52,730 bases of DNA from an uncultured Caulobacteraceae bacterium (GTDB taxonomy: Bacteria; Pseudomonadota; Alphaproteobacteria; Caulobacterales; Caulobacteraceae). Positions 1 through 8,288 of this stretch are shown here, in pieces. The translations under genes were made by a program, and so were the position numbers. The DNA lies in NCBI GenBank assembly GCA_946482375.1, contig CAMLRH010000001.1, forward strand, positions 1 through 52,730, given 5' to 3'. The number at the start of each line of letters is the position of its first letter. Within the stretch, counting starts at the first letter, position 1. The notes under the pieces are model-generated. The model saw nothing but the letters and a program-made list of their open reading frames with translations, made no database searches and was not told the DNA's origin.

Positions 1-329
1 CGCTCGCCGGTCGGGTCGATCTTCACCAGCGCCGAGGCCGCGCCGCCTTCGAGGTCCTTCAGGACTTCCTCATTGGCGCGGGCCGCGTCCGGATGGGCGG
101 TCGCCATGCGCAGGTCCCACGGCCGGTCGGCGTCGTGGGCCCGCAGATCGCGCACCGTCTGGACGCCATCTTCGGCGCGATAGAGCGGGCGGATTTCGAT
201 GCCGTCGGCGGTGCGGGTGACGAGGTCTTCGAGAGACCCGCCCTTCAGCGTCTTTTCGACCAGCGCCAGCCACTCGGCGCGGCCGGGAGCCGGAAAATCG
301 TCGGCCAGGGGAAGGATATTGCCGTCCAA
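1..329 (-). CDS. mutA: Methylmalonyl-CoA mutase small subunit, N-terminal part (cut by window edge)
   Basis: The minus strand, read from the right, begins LDGNILPLADDFPAPGRAEW and continues into LALVEKTLKGGS and RTADGIEIRPLYRAEDG. These are the typical N-terminal motifs of the methylmalonyl-CoA mutase small subunit. The heterodimer interconverts methylmalonyl-CoA and succinyl-CoA in propionate metabolism; the small subunit lacks catalytic B12. The start is uncertain. I take TTG at 329 because CGGAG lies about 9 bases upstream; an in-frame TTG at 353 is also possible. The gene runs off the left edge, so only about 109 codons are visible. It diverges from the gene at 461 and the two share a 131-bp promoter region. 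Confidence 0.72.
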   Translation of the reverse strand, partial: MDGNILPLADDFPAPGRAEWLALVEKTLKGGSLEDLVTRTADGIEIRPLYRAEDGVQTVRDLRAHDADRPWDLRMATAHPDAARANEEVLKDLEGGAASALVKIDPTGE

Positions 330-460
330 GACGAAAAGCTCCGCTGCGGTGCAACAAACACGTCGCAAATGCCGCCTTGCCCCAAGGTGCGTCAAGCCGC
401 ATAGGCTTGCACCATTCGAACGGTCGTTTTACTTACAGTGTATATCAAAGGGAGTAGCCG

Positions 461-1468
461 ATGAGCCTGCCGCCGATCCTCCGTGACCGCCTGCGCCTTC
501 CCGTGATCGGCTCGCCGCTGTTCATCATCTCCAACCCCGACCTCGTCATCGCCCAGTGCACGAGCGGCGTCGTCGGCTCGTTTCCGTCGCTGAACGCCCG
601 GCCGGTCTCGCTGCTCGACGAGTGGCTGCACCGGATCACCGAGGAACTGGCGGCCTGGGACCGCGACCATCCCGACACGCCGTCCGCGCCGTTCGCGGTG
701 AACCAGATCGTCCACAAGACCAACAACCGCCTCGAGGAAGACCTCGAGCTCTGCGTGAAATGGAAGGTGCCGGTCGTCATCACCTCGCTGGGCGCGAGGG
801 AGGACCTCAACGAGGCCATCCATTCCTACGGCGGCGTCACCCTGCACGACGTCATCAACAACCGCTTCGCGCGCAAGGCGATCGAGAAGGGGGCCGACGG
901 CCTCATTCCGGTGGCGGCGGGGGCGGGCGGCCATGCCGGCACGCTGTCGCCGTTCGCGCTGGTTCAGGAGATTCGCGAGTGGTTCGATGGGCCGGTGGCG
1001 CTGTCGGGCTCGATCGCGTCCGGCTCGGCCATCCTGGCGGCGCAGGCGATGGGCGCCGACCTCGCCTACATCGGCTCGGCCTTCATTGCGACGAAGGAGG
1101 CCAACGCGCCGGAGGCCTACAAGCAGATGATCGTCGAGAGCCAGGCGGACGACATCGTCTACTCGAACCTCTTTACCGGCGTGCACGGCAACTATCTGGC
1201 GCCGTCGATCGAGAGGGCCGGGCTGGACCCGAAGAACCTGCCGGTCAGCGATCCTTCGGCCATGAATTTCGGCTCCGGCGGCAACACCGAGGCGAAGGCC
1301 TGGCGCGACATCTGGGGCTGCGGGCAGGGGATCGGGGCGGTGAAATCCGCGCCTTCGGCGGCCGAGTTCATCGCCAAGCTGTCCGAGGAATACGAGGACG
1401 CCAAGGCGGCGCTGGCGGCCAAGGTGGCCCTGACCAGCGGAGCCAAGATGGCGCTGGCGGCGGAGTAA
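461..1468 (+). CDS. Nitronate monooxygenase family flavoprotein
   Basis: 335 aa, normal length for FMN-dependent nitronate monooxygenases (2-nitropropane dioxygenase family), which oxidise alkyl nitronates such as propionate 3-nitronate. It has a TIM-barrel pattern: an early PVIGSPLF strand, AGAGGHAG around residues 153-160 with the conserved His158 of the family, and phosphate-binding loops SGSIASGSA (182-190) and GSAFIATKEA (205-214). The ATG is preceded by AAGGGAG at good spacing. It is probably a cytosolic detoxification enzyme. The upstream region at 417-430 contains AACG-GT-CGTT, a small palindrome that could be a TetR-type operator, but this is a guess. Confidence 0.85.
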   Translation: MSLPPILRDRLRLPVIGSPLFIISNPDLVIAQCTSGVVGSFPSLNARPVSLLDEWLHRITEELAAWDRDHPDTPSAPFAVNQIVHKTNNRLEEDLELCVKWKVPVVITSLGAREDLNEAIHSYGGVTLHDVINNRFARKAIEKGADGLIPVAAGAGGHAGTLSPFALVQEIREWFDGPVALSGSIASGSAILAAQAMGADLAYIGSAFIATKEANAPEAYKQMIVESQADDIVYSNLFTGVHGNYLAPSIERAGLDPKNLPVSDPSAMNFGSGGNTEAKAWRDIWGCGQGIGAVKSAPSAAEFIAKLSEEYEDAKAALAAKVALTSGAKMALAAE

Positions 1469-1476
1469 TTTCCCTT

Positions 1477-1587
1477 CTCCCTCCCCTTCATGGGGAGGGT
1501 GGCTCGCGAAGCGAGGCGGGTGGGGCTGTAGCGACACTTCCCCACCCGACCCCTGCGGCGTCTTCCCTCCCCATGAAGGGGAGGGAG
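1477..1587. repeat. Intergenic palindromic repeat with perfect 23-bp arms
   Basis: Bases 1477-1499 and 1565-1587 are perfect inverted copies of each other, separated by 65 bases that themselves hold GTGGGG and CCCCAC. Each arm is also self-complementary around its centre (CCCTCCCC..GGGGAGGG). The element starts just after the stop at 1468, so it could act as a transcription terminator or mRNA-stabilising structure. The design resembles dispersed intergenic palindromes of alphaproteobacterial genomes. Confidence 0.75.
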
Positions 1588-1633
1588 GCTTGGACTTATC
1601 CGCGTAACAGGCCTGGCGGCGATGCTTGCCGCC

Positions 1634-3130
1634 ATGTCAGACGACGCCACGCCCCGCCTTTCGCTTCCCTATCTGGCCGCCGCTCAGGCCCAGAAGCATG
1701 TAATCCTCAACGAGGGTCTCGCCCGCCTCGATGGCCTAGTGCAGACCGCCGTCGAAAGCCGCACCACCGACGCCCAGCCGGGATCGCCAACGGACGGCGC
1801 GCTCTACATCATGACCGCCAGCGCCAGCGGGTCGGCCTGGGCGGGAAGGCCCGCCGAAACGGTGATGCGCTTCGAGGCCGGCGCCTGGTCGGCGTTCGAG
1901 GTCGCCGAGGGCCACATCGCTTACGTCGCCGACGAGGGCGTGCTGGTCTTCTTTGACGGCGCGGTCTGGGCCGATTTTTCCGGCCTGATCGACGCCCTGC
2001 AGAACCTGTCGCTGCTCGGCGTCAACGCCACGGCCGACGCGACCAACAAGCTCGCCGTCGCTTCGGACGCGGTGCTGTTCAACCACGTCGGCGCGGGCGT
2101 GCAGATCAAGGTCAACAAGAACGCGGCAGGCGATACGGCCTCCTACCTGTTCCAGAGCGCCTTCTCCGGTCGCGCCGAGTTCGGTCTGGTCGGCGGCGAC
2201 GACTTCAAGCTGAAGGTTTCGGCCGACGGCTCGGCCTGGACCGATGTGTTGAGCGTCGACAGGACCACCGGCCGGGCCAGCTTCACCCTGTCCGCCCTTC
2301 GCCAGACGCAGGTCGATGTCTTCACCTCCAGCGGGACCTACAACGTCCCGAGTTGGGCGCGACGGCTGCGCGTTGTCTGCGTCGGCGCCGGGGGCGGTGG
2401 AGGATCGGGTGCGGCGGGAACCAACGCGGCCAATCGCGGCGGCGGCGCCGGTGGCGGCGCGGGCGGCCGGGCGGAGGAAGACTTCGACGTTGCCGAACTG
2501 GGCGCCAGCCTGACGGTCACCGTCGGCTCGGGCGGGTCGGCGGGAGCCTCCGTCACCGGTACGACCACCGGCGCCGTCGGCGGGGCCGGTGGCGACACCT
2601 ATGTGCAGGACGGTTCAGCTTACCTCGTGGGCGTCACCGGAGGGTCGCCCGGCGCGGGCGGGATCACCGGCAACGCCTCGGGAGGCGCCGGCGGCTTTGG
2701 CGAGTCCAGCGGCAACGCGGGTGGCATCGGCGGCTCAGGGGGTGGCGGCGGACTGGCCGCCAGCACCTACGGCGCAGGGCCCGGATCCGGCGGCGGCGGC
2801 GGTGGTCTCGGCGCGGCGACAGGCACCTCTTCCGGCGGCGCGGGCGGCTACGGCTATAGCCTCGGGTACGGAACGGGACACAGAGCGGACCGTGGCGCGG
2901 GTGGCGGCGGCGCCGCGGGTAACCCCGGCTCGCCCAAGGCCTGGGAGCGTGGCTGCGGCGCGGGTGGCGGAGGCGGCGGCGGCAACAGCTCCGCCAACGG
3001 CGGCGCCGGCGGCACAGGCGGAGCGCCCGGCGGCGGCGGCGGAGGCGGCGGAGCCTCCCGCGACACTCACAATTCCGGAGCCGGCGGCGCGGGCGGGCGC
3101 GGCGAGGTCTGGATCATCGCGGTCGGGTGA
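1634..3130 (+). CDS. DUF2793 / glycine-rich phage tail-type protein
   Basis: 498 aa from the ATG at 1634 (SDDATPRLSLPYLAAAQAQK is the usual N-terminus of DUF2793 proteins; an ATG at 1622 is in frame but less likely). The first ~110 residues are the DUF2793 domain, found in phage and gene-transfer-agent tail regions. A beta-rich middle follows, then a stretch FTSSGTYNVPSWARRLRVV that leads into some 240 residues dominated by Gly, Ser and Ala. That C-terminus resembles glycine-rich adhesin domains of phage fibres. It is followed without a gap by two small genes ending in a holin-like protein. It lies outside the prophage boundaries, so it probably belongs to another phage-derived unit. Confidence 0.75.
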   Translation: MSDDATPRLSLPYLAAAQAQKHVILNEGLARLDGLVQTAVESRTTDAQPGSPTDGALYIMTASASGSAWAGRPAETVMRFEAGAWSAFEVAEGHIAYVADEGVLVFFDGAVWADFSGLIDALQNLSLLGVNATADATNKLAVASDAVLFNHVGAGVQIKVNKNAAGDTASYLFQSAFSGRAEFGLVGGDDFKLKVSADGSAWTDVLSVDRTTGRASFTLSALRQTQVDVFTSSGTYNVPSWARRLRVVCVGAGGGGGSGAAGTNAANRGGGAGGGAGGRAEEDFDVAELGASLTVTVGSGGSAGASVTGTTTGAVGGAGGDTYVQDGSAYLVGVTGGSPGAGGITGNASGGAGGFGESSGNAGGIGGSGGGGGLAASTYGAGPGSGGGGGGLGAATGTSSGGAGGYGYSLGYGTGHRADRGAGGGGAAGNPGSPKAWERGCGAGGGGGGGNSSANGGAGGTGGAPGGGGGGGGASRDTHNSGAGGAGGRGEVWIIAVG

Positions 3131-3135
3131 AGAAC

Positions 3136-3327
3136 ATGAGCAATCGCTACGCGCTCGTCGATGACGACGGGCTGGTCATCAACATCGTCGAGTGGGACGG
3201 CGAGGCCGACTGGTCCGCGCCCGCCGATCTGGCGCCGGTCGAGACCGATGCGTCGGTCTCGAAGGGTTGGCGCCGAGTGGACGGCGACTGGGTCGCGCCG
3301 CAGGCGGAGGAGCCGGAATGGACCTGA
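3136..3327 (+). CDS. Small phage-tail-associated protein
   Basis: 63 aa. It begins MSNRYALVDDDGLVINIVEW and contains a later GWRRVDGDW. Small proteins of this look (a YALV..G.V.NIVEWDG start, then a W-rich end) usually sit next to phage tail fibre genes; their function is not known. I chose ATG 3136 over GTG 3127, which would overlap the previous stop. The end overlaps the next gene by 10 bases, so the three genes 1634-3827 are probably one operon. Confidence 0.6.
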   Translation: MSNRYALVDDDGLVINIVEWDGEADWSAPADLAPVETDASVSKGWRRVDGDWVAPQAEEPEWT

Positions 3328-3827
3328 TCGGCGCGGCCGGCGGCGGCGCGCTCGGCGCGGCGTTCGGGGCCCTGGGCTCGGTGCTCAACCGTGGCTTCGG
3401 CCTGCTGGAAAGCCGCGAACGGCGCAAGGACCGTCATCTGGAACTGGCGCACGAGAAGGAGCGCTGGGCGCACGTGGGCGAGCTCGCGCAGACCCAGCGC
3501 GACGCCCGTGCGGACGAGGCGCGCCAGGCGCTGGCCACCTCCGACAGTCAGGGCTCCTGGGCCGGTCTGGCCGGCTCGATCGCCGCCGAGGCCGCCGTCG
3601 GCGCCAGCTGGCCCTGGGTGGCCGCGGTGCGGGCGCTGACGCGTCCCGCCCTGACGGTGATGCTGTGGCTGCTCTATGCGCTGCTGTTCGTCGCGGCGGC
3701 GGCGGGCGGACTGCAGGACGACACGGCCGCGTCCGTCATCTCCGGCGCGGCGGAAACCATCAGCTTCTCCGCGGCCACGGCGCTGACCTGGTGGTTCGGC
3801 GACCGCGCGCCGCGGAAGCGGGGCTAG
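3318..3827 (+). CDS. Holin-like membrane protein
   Basis: 169 aa. A glycine/alanine-rich N-terminus (AAGGGALGAAFGALG) is followed by a charged, probably coiled-coil stretch (residues ~30-75, ESRERRKDRHLELAHEKERW). Then come two hydrophobic segments, around 112-135 (LTRPALTVMLWLLYALLFVA) and near the C-terminus (ISFSAATALTWWFG). This layout matches phage proteins annotated as holin or peptidoglycan-associated proteins that follow DUF2793 genes. The start overlaps the previous gene. It converges on the lipoprotein gene at 3830 with only 2 bases between the stops. Confidence 0.6.
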   Translation: MDLIGAAGGGALGAAFGALGSVLNRGFGLLESRERRKDRHLELAHEKERWAHVGELAQTQRDARADEARQALATSDSQGSWAGLAGSIAAEAAVGASWPWVAAVRALTRPALTVMLWLLYALLFVAAAAGGLQDDTAASVISGAAETISFSAATALTWWFGDRAPRKRG

Positions 3828-3829
3828 GC

Positions 3830-4240
3830 CTACGGCCGGTCGCCCGGCGGCAAGGCGGCGACCTCTTCGGTCGTCAGCTTGCGTAGTGTCCGTGGGAACA
3901 GCGGCGTCCTGAAGCCGACGGAGTCGGCGATGGCCAGATCGAGGTCATTGGCCGAGCAGATCCGGTTGGAGCCGCGCACCTCCGAGATCAGGAACCGGCC
4001 GCCCCGGTCGAGCCGCCCGGCGCCGGGCAGCAGGTCGACGCGGTAGATGTCGCTCGTTCCAACACGCAGGTAGATCACGTCGTCGGCCGGCGAACTCCAG
4101 CCTCGCCACTGGGTGCTGGAGAAACAGTCGGAAGACGTCAGCGCTCCGGGCTGAGGCGGCATCGTCCCGACACAGGCGCTCAGGGAAATCATCGCAGCGG
4201 TCGCGAGGGCTGGCCGCCAGGTCTTTGCCAAGATCGTCAT
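3830..4240 (-). CDS. DUF6491-like lipoprotein
   Basis: 136 aa. A signal sequence ends in the lipobox LSAC at residues 20-23, so Cys23 would be lipidated. The mature part has DCFSSTQWRGWSS, VIYLRVGTSDIYRVDLLPG and C..NDLDLAIAD.VGFRTPLF, the pattern of the DUF6491 family common in Caulobacterales and sphingomonads. Function is unknown. The ATG at 4240 has GGAGG 6 bases upstream. It is probably a host chromosomal gene, as it lies outside the prophage. Confidence 0.7.
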   Translation of the reverse strand: MTILAKTWRPALATAAMISLSACVGTMPPQPGALTSSDCFSSTQWRGWSSPADDVIYLRVGTSDIYRVDLLPGAGRLDRGGRFLISEVRGSNRICSANDLDLAIADSVGFRTPLFPRTLRKLTTEEVAALPPGDRP

Positions 4241-4299
4241 CACACACCTCCAGCGAGAGCATCCGCCCGTGGCGGTCTCTCGGCAAGGAGAACGCGGGA

Positions 4300-4728
4300 T
4301 CAGGCCGGGCGACGCATCTTGCAGCGGCGGCAGGTGGCCATCCCGGACAGCGACCGGCTGATGACCATCTCATGGCCTTCGGTTAGGCACTTCAGGAAGG
4401 TCACCGGCCTGAAAGGGGCCGGCTCACGGGGCGGGTAATAGATGGCGGGCGACGGCGTGGGCGTGGGCGGTGTCTTGATCGCCGGGTGGGACAGCGGATC
4501 CACGCTGACGATCAGCCCTTCCTTCTCATAGATGTCCATCACGGTGGTGGTGGCCGAGAGCTTCCGTTCCAGCTCACGCACCGCATCGTTGGCCATCTCG
4601 ATCCGGCGACCCATCTCGTTGTGGCGCTCGACAAGCGTGGCGATCGCCCGGCGACCCTCGACGATCCTGGCCGACAGCTCGCGGCGCGTCACCTCAAGCG
4701 AGGTGTCCACCTTCGCAAGGTCAAGCAT
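4300..4728 (-). CDS. Hypothetical protein with coiled coil and C-terminal CxxC
   Basis: 142 aa. The first ~75 residues are highly charged and helical (RRELSARIVEGRRAIATLVE, then RIEMANDAVRELERKLSA), probably a coiled coil. The middle is proline-rich (residues ~82-108, TPPTPTPSPAIYYPP) and the end has ATCRRCKMRRPA, a CxxC that might be half a metal site. A Shine-Dalgarno-like GGGGGA lies 7 bases before the ATG. I do not recognise a family. It is the last host gene before attL. Confidence 0.55.
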   Translation of the reverse strand: MLDLAKVDTSLEVTRRELSARIVEGRRAIATLVERHNEMGRRIEMANDAVRELERKLSATTTVMDIYEKEGLIVSVDPLSHPAIKTPPTPTPSPAIYYPPREPAPFRPVTFLKCLTEGHEMVISRSLSGMATCRRCKMRRPA

Positions 4729-4881
4729 TTGATATCCCCCAAACGCATTAAGCTGAGCCGTTTACGGTCTATTAGGCAAATAGTCACGTGCGACAATCTG
4801 TCCTCCCATTTTGGGGATTCGCTCTCCGCGCATGGCGAGGCCCGGCAGGGTCTTGCCTGCCTGGCCGTCGATCGAATGTGG

Positions 4882-4933
4882 AGAAGTGGTGCCGCCGGGC
4901 AGGATTGAACTGCCGACCTCAGCCTTACCAAGG
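4882..4933. repeat. attL (52-bp direct repeat, tRNA-Thr 3' fragment)
   Basis: Identical to 48640-48691. It contains the tRNA-Thr 3' half from the anticodon stem to the encoded CCA (CCA at 4887-4889 read on the minus strand). No 5' half is present here, so it is not a tRNA gene. The integrase stop is 16 bases away. The anticodon-loop end holds CCTTGGTAAGG, an imperfect palindrome typical of the core where tyrosine recombinases cut. Confidence 0.93.
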
Positions 4934-4948
4934 TGCATGACCATTTAT

Positions 4949-5998
4949 CTAAGCTGCTGATTTGGCACGGCGTTTGGGGAGGCGTATGACCTCCCTCCCA
5001 GAAAACTCCCATCCGGCCGCCAATACCGCACGTGCGAGATCATCCGATCCGACGTGGGTATAGCGCATAACCATCGAGACGGACTTCCACCCGCCCTGCT
5101 GCATGAGGAAGGTCAGGTCGCGGGTGCAGGCGTAGGCCCACGTCGCCCAAGTATGGCGGAAGAGGTGGCAGTGGGCCTCCACGAGATGGGGTAGATCGGA
5201 GCCGCTGGCGATCTCCTTCTCCCGCTTGGCCCGAACCCGCTTCAGCATGAGGTTGATGGCGTCGTAGCAATGCCACGGCTCGCCTCGGGAGTTGCGGAAG
5301 ACCTCGCCCTTACCCCGCTCCGGTAGCAGCGCGCGGGCGCGGCGCTGAAGATCGGCTCCACGGGCGTAGCCGCCCTTCGTCTCCCAGAACACCACGCGCT
5401 TGCCTTCCGGCGTCACGTCGGACCAGTCCAGCGCCAGCGCCTCCGTCGCCCGACAACCTGTGGCGAGGTAGAACGTCACCAGCCGCTTCAGATGATCGGG
5501 GAGGGCGGCAAGCCAGTCTTCCGCCTGCTGCGGCGTCAGGTAGGCCGTGCGGGCGTTGCGGACCTTCGGCTTCCTGAACTTCACCGGGTCGCACAGCTTG
5601 TTCTCTGCGGCGTGGTTCAGGACGGCCGAGACCGGCGTGTAGATTTGTCGGATCACCGTCGCCGGCGCGGCTTGCGGCTTCAGCTCCTTCGCCACCTTAT
5701 CCACCAGGCCCTGGTCGATGTCGGCCAGCCGGAGCGCCCCCATCCGATGCAGGAGGGGCGTCAGGTGATCCGGTGATCCGCCAGCGTTGATATAGAGCAC
5801 TACGGCCTCGCTGAAGGTGGCGACGGCGCGGTCGCCGTAGACCGCTCGCTTGAATAGGTCCGCCTCGACTTTGGCTTTGATCGCCTCTGCCTCGCCTCGG
5901 TCACGAGTGCGAGCGCTTCGGTCGTAGACGATGCCCTGTACCGACCCCCGGATGTGCCAGAGGCCGGTTTCTTTCCTGAGGTAGAGATTGAGGGGCAT
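4949..5998 (-). CDS. int: Tyrosine-family phage integrase
   Basis: 349 aa, the usual size. It performs site-specific recombination between attP and the tRNA-Thr attB. Catalytic residues can be placed: Arg183 (ATGCRATEAL), Lys208 (ETKGG), His278 and Arg281 (CHLFRHTW), Trp304 in the usual second-His position (GGWKS) and nucleophile Tyr313 (MRYTHVG). The N-terminus (residues 1-50) looks like an arm-binding domain, and 55-145 like a core-binding SAM-like domain. It is the last gene of the leftward early operon and lies beside attL. Its first 199 bases overlap, out of frame, the C-terminus of the upstream excisionase-like ORF. Confidence 0.95.
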   Translation of the reverse strand: MPLNLYLRKETGLWHIRGSVQGIVYDRSARTRDRGEAEAIKAKVEADLFKRAVYGDRAVATFSEAVVLYINAGGSPDHLTPLLHRMGALRLADIDQGLVDKVAKELKPQAAPATVIRQIYTPVSAVLNHAAENKLCDPVKFRKPKVRNARTAYLTPQQAEDWLAALPDHLKRLVTFYLATGCRATEALALDWSDVTPEGKRVVFWETKGGYARGADLQRRARALLPERGKGEVFRNSRGEPWHCYDAINLMLKRVRAKREKEIASGSDLPHLVEAHCHLFRHTWATWAYACTRDLTFLMQQGGWKSVSMVMRYTHVGSDDLARAVLAAGWEFSGREVIRLPKRRAKSAA

Positions 5999-6183
5999 GT
6001 CGGTGTCAGAGCTGCTTGCAGGCGTAGGAACTGAGCCTCAGTGAGGCGGCGGGAACGGCCGTAGCGCAAGCACAAAGCGTTGGCGTCGATCACGCGCCGG
6101 ATGGAGCGCACGGGGAAGCCAAGGCGCTCGGCGGCCTCCTTGTCGCTGATCGTCGCAATCTCGAAGGCCGCGCCCCTACCCAT
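5800..6183 (-). CDS. Excisionase-like small DNA-binding protein
   Basis: The first ~58 of 127 residues hold an HTH of the MerR/excisionase kind (SDKEAAERLGFPVRSIRRVI, then RYGRSRRLTEAQFLRLQAAL). That fits a recombination directionality factor just upstream of an integrase. The remaining ~65 residues are read out of frame through the start of int and are Ser/Arg/Pro-rich, so they may be a passive tail. Its start overlaps the previous gene by 8 bases. A frameshift joining or shortening the tail cannot be excluded. Confidence 0.6.
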   Translation of the reverse strand: MGRGAAFEIATISDKEAAERLGFPVRSIRRVIDANALCLRYGRSRRLTEAQFLRLQAALTPTCPSISTSGKKPASGTSGGRYRASSTTEALALVTEARQRRSKPKSRRTYSSERSTATAPSPPSARP

Positions 6184-6529
6184 CCCCCGCCTCCAGTGCT
6201 GTGAGGAGAGCTTTCAGGAGGGCGAGGGCGGGTGTTGGGGCGAAGTGATCTTTCGGGTCCGTGGCCTTGGGCGAGAAGATGAACGCCGACCACTCCGCCC
6301 GGCCCTCGCGGATGATGCCCGGACGCCACCCCGGCAGCTTCTCCTCGACTAGCGCCAGAACGGCGTCGAGGGAGGATGTGTACGGTTTGATGTGGTCGGC
6401 GATCTTGGGCGCACCGGGTTTCTCGTCGGGGAAGACGATGCCGGTGTTGTTGGCGACTTCGCACCAGATCATGCTATCGAGATCGCGATCCGGCCCAGTA
6501 GCCCCCTCCACCCGCTCTAGTAGGGTCAT
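6176..6529 (-). CDS. Phage ABA-sandwich-like small protein
   Basis: 117 aa. It contains LDSMIWCEVANN near residue 17, IKPYTSSLDAVLALVEEKLP in the middle and a C-terminal ALALLKALLTALE helix. The sequence start, the tyrosine-serine-x-aspartate motif in mid-protein and the closing helix match small phage proteins called phage ABA sandwich domain. Their molecular function is unknown. It overlaps its upstream neighbour by 4 bases (ATGA) and the excisionase-like gene by 8. Confidence 0.6.
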   Translation of the reverse strand: MTLLERVEGATGPDRDLDSMIWCEVANNTGIVFPDEKPGAPKIADHIKPYTSSLDAVLALVEEKLPGWRPGIIREGRAEWSAFIFSPKATDPKDHFAPTPALALLKALLTALEAGDG

Positions 6530-7518
6530 GGGGTTCCTCCCGGGGCTTCGGCTTCGCCTTCGCTAAGTGCGGCGACGCGGGGCGCCTCCCGCGCTGCCTC
6601 TGGGTGCAGCGAAAGGGTGTGTTCGGCGTAGCGCACGAGGTCCCGGACGGGGACGTAGCTCCCGTAGTGGCCCGACCAGCTTCCCGCATTACCGAAGACC
6701 CAGATGCCCTCGCGTTCGAAGCGGCACACCTTGTAGCCGGGCTCGTCGCGGCATTGCCAATGCCGGATGATGAGCGGCGTGTCCTTGGTGATGCGGTCTA
6801 GCACCGGGTCCGTGCTGGTGTAGCCGTAGGCCCTCACCGCATCGCCTACGGTGCCACCGGCCTCAAGGATGGCGTTCGCCGCATCAATCTCGTCTAGCTG
6901 GCGATTGCAGCGTGCGGCGAAGTCTCGATAGGCATGAAGCTCGCCGTCGCGCGAACGGTAGGCGATGACCTCCTCAACTCCATCGGAGTGCTGAGCCTCG
7001 TGCGAGCGCTCTTGGGCGTCCGCGCTCGGCTTGCTCTGGGATAGACCATTACCGAGCATCGCAATGATGGCGTCGGCTATCTCGCTGACGATGGTTTCGA
7101 AGCGCGGGCCGAACGCGTGCTTGCCGAGCGGACCACGAATGGCGGACTTCACCCCCTCCCTATCCACTACCTGTGGGGCTAGGGCGGCGAGGGCTGCTTC
7201 TGCTAGCTCCCGGTCGTGCTCGCTGACGTGCTCGCTGTCGGCATGACGGACCCGCGCAATCGCGGCGGCGACCTTCTCCACATCTCTCATCATGACCTGG
7301 ATGCCTCCGGGGTGGGGGCGAACGAGGCCACGGTCGATCATCCGTGCATGTCGCGGCGTGCGTACAGCGATGCACGCTTCATCCACGAAGCCGATGTCGC
7401 TGCGGTTCATCGCGCTAAGATCAGGGTCGCGCGCCCGCCGCGCTCGGACCAGCCAACCGTCGAGGTCGAGCCGCCACCCGTTCCACCAGTTGAGCAGATT
7501 GGCCATCGCCCCCATCAC
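6526..7518 (-). CDS. Hypothetical early phage protein
   Basis: 330 aa, no family recognised. The N-terminus is basic and aromatic (NLLNWWNGWRLDLDGWLVRA). Residues ~150-175 (SEIADAIIAMLG) are helical. The C-terminal half contains a possible folded domain with IIRHWQCRDEPGYKVCRFER and GSWSGHYGSYVPVRDLVRYA. The C-terminal 20 residues are Ala/Glu-rich. The true start may be ATG 7506 (MANLL) rather than 7518. The gene is locked into the operon by 4-base overlaps at both ends. Confidence 0.55.
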   Translation of the reverse strand: MMGAMANLLNWWNGWRLDLDGWLVRARRARDPDLSAMNRSDIGFVDEACIAVRTPRHARMIDRGLVRPHPGGIQVMMRDVEKVAAAIARVRHADSEHVSEHDRELAEAALAALAPQVVDREGVKSAIRGPLGKHAFGPRFETIVSEIADAIIAMLGNGLSQSKPSADAQERSHEAQHSDGVEEVIAYRSRDGELHAYRDFAARCNRQLDEIDAANAILEAGGTVGDAVRAYGYTSTDPVLDRITKDTPLIIRHWQCRDEPGYKVCRFEREGIWVFGNAGSWSGHYGSYVPVRDLVRYAEHTLSLHPEAAREAPRVAALSEGEAEAPGGTP

Positions 7519-8288
7519 CCTTCTCCCTCAAGGGCGGAAGCACGAGCTGAACTATCTCCTTCCTGTACTCCTGAGATAGCGGCTCGGGCTTCTGCTTGAA
7601 TCTTCGATGCCAGTTCGCCCATTTTGACCGTGGCGGCCTCGGTGATTGGTGACCGGCTGGCGATGTGCAAGATGTGCCAAGCGATGCGGTCGGTCTCGCC
7701 CAGCGCCTTCCTCAGCCGCTCTACTTCACCTTCGCTGGACCATCCTTCCTCGATAAGCGCCTCAACGACCTTGGTGGCCTTGGGATCGCAGCCGCAGTGA
7801 GGCCAGTCGCAATCGACCGGATCGGGGTAGGAGTTGCGCGCCCGACACGACGCACCCCCTCCTGCGGCTTCTGCTTTGGTGAGGGCGGCGTTGCAGGATT
7901 GCAGCGCGAACCGCACTTCGGCGGCATCGACCTTCAACGCGTCGGCCAGCTCCTCCACGACAGCGGATGGAGCAGGGGTGGCGACTGCTGCACGTTGTAA
8001 GGCAGCTATGGACTCCAGTCGGGTTGCCTCAAGGTGCTCGGCAATGTGATCGCGCTTCTCCCCAGCATCAGGGGTGGCGATCATATTGCCGACGTCGGGA
8101 GAATGATCCCCCCCAGCATCAGAGCGGCGGGAGAAGAGGGCGAGGATGCGGTCGGCCTTATGTCGCCAGACGTCTTTCGTCTCAACAGCATCCCAAATGC
8201 CGCCGTCGCGCTGATACATCGCCAAATAGAATTCCCGCGCCACCTCCTCCCTTGTCGGCCAGCCGGTAGGTATGGGGTTATTGGTCAT
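7515..8288 (-). CDS. Hypothetical early phage protein with Cys cluster
   Basis: 257 aa. The start TREEVAREFYLAMYQRDGG, with ADRILALF further on, is a pattern often seen at the beginning of phage early proteins. Residues ~155-172 hold CRARNSYPDPVDCDWPHCGC, a short cysteine/histidine cluster that could bind a metal. The C-terminal third is helical (GWSSEGEVERLRKALGETDR). No function can be assigned. ATGA overlaps join it to both neighbours. Confidence 0.5.
   Translation of the reverse strand: MTNNPIPTGWPTREEVAREFYLAMYQRDGGIWDAVETKDVWRHKADRILALFSRRSDAGGDHSPDVGNMIATPDAGEKRDHIAEHLEATRLESIAALQRAAVATPAPSAVVEELADALKVDAAEVRFALQSCNAALTKAEAAGGGASCRARNSYPDPVDCDWPHCGCDPKATKVVEALIEEGWSSEGEVERLRKALGETDRIAWHILHIASRSPITEAATVKMGELASKIQAEARAAISGVQEGDSSARASALEGEG

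Noticed and set aside
4887..4933. tRNA-like sequence at the left boundary
   Set aside because: Only the 3' half is present; it is the att repeat, not a tRNA gene.
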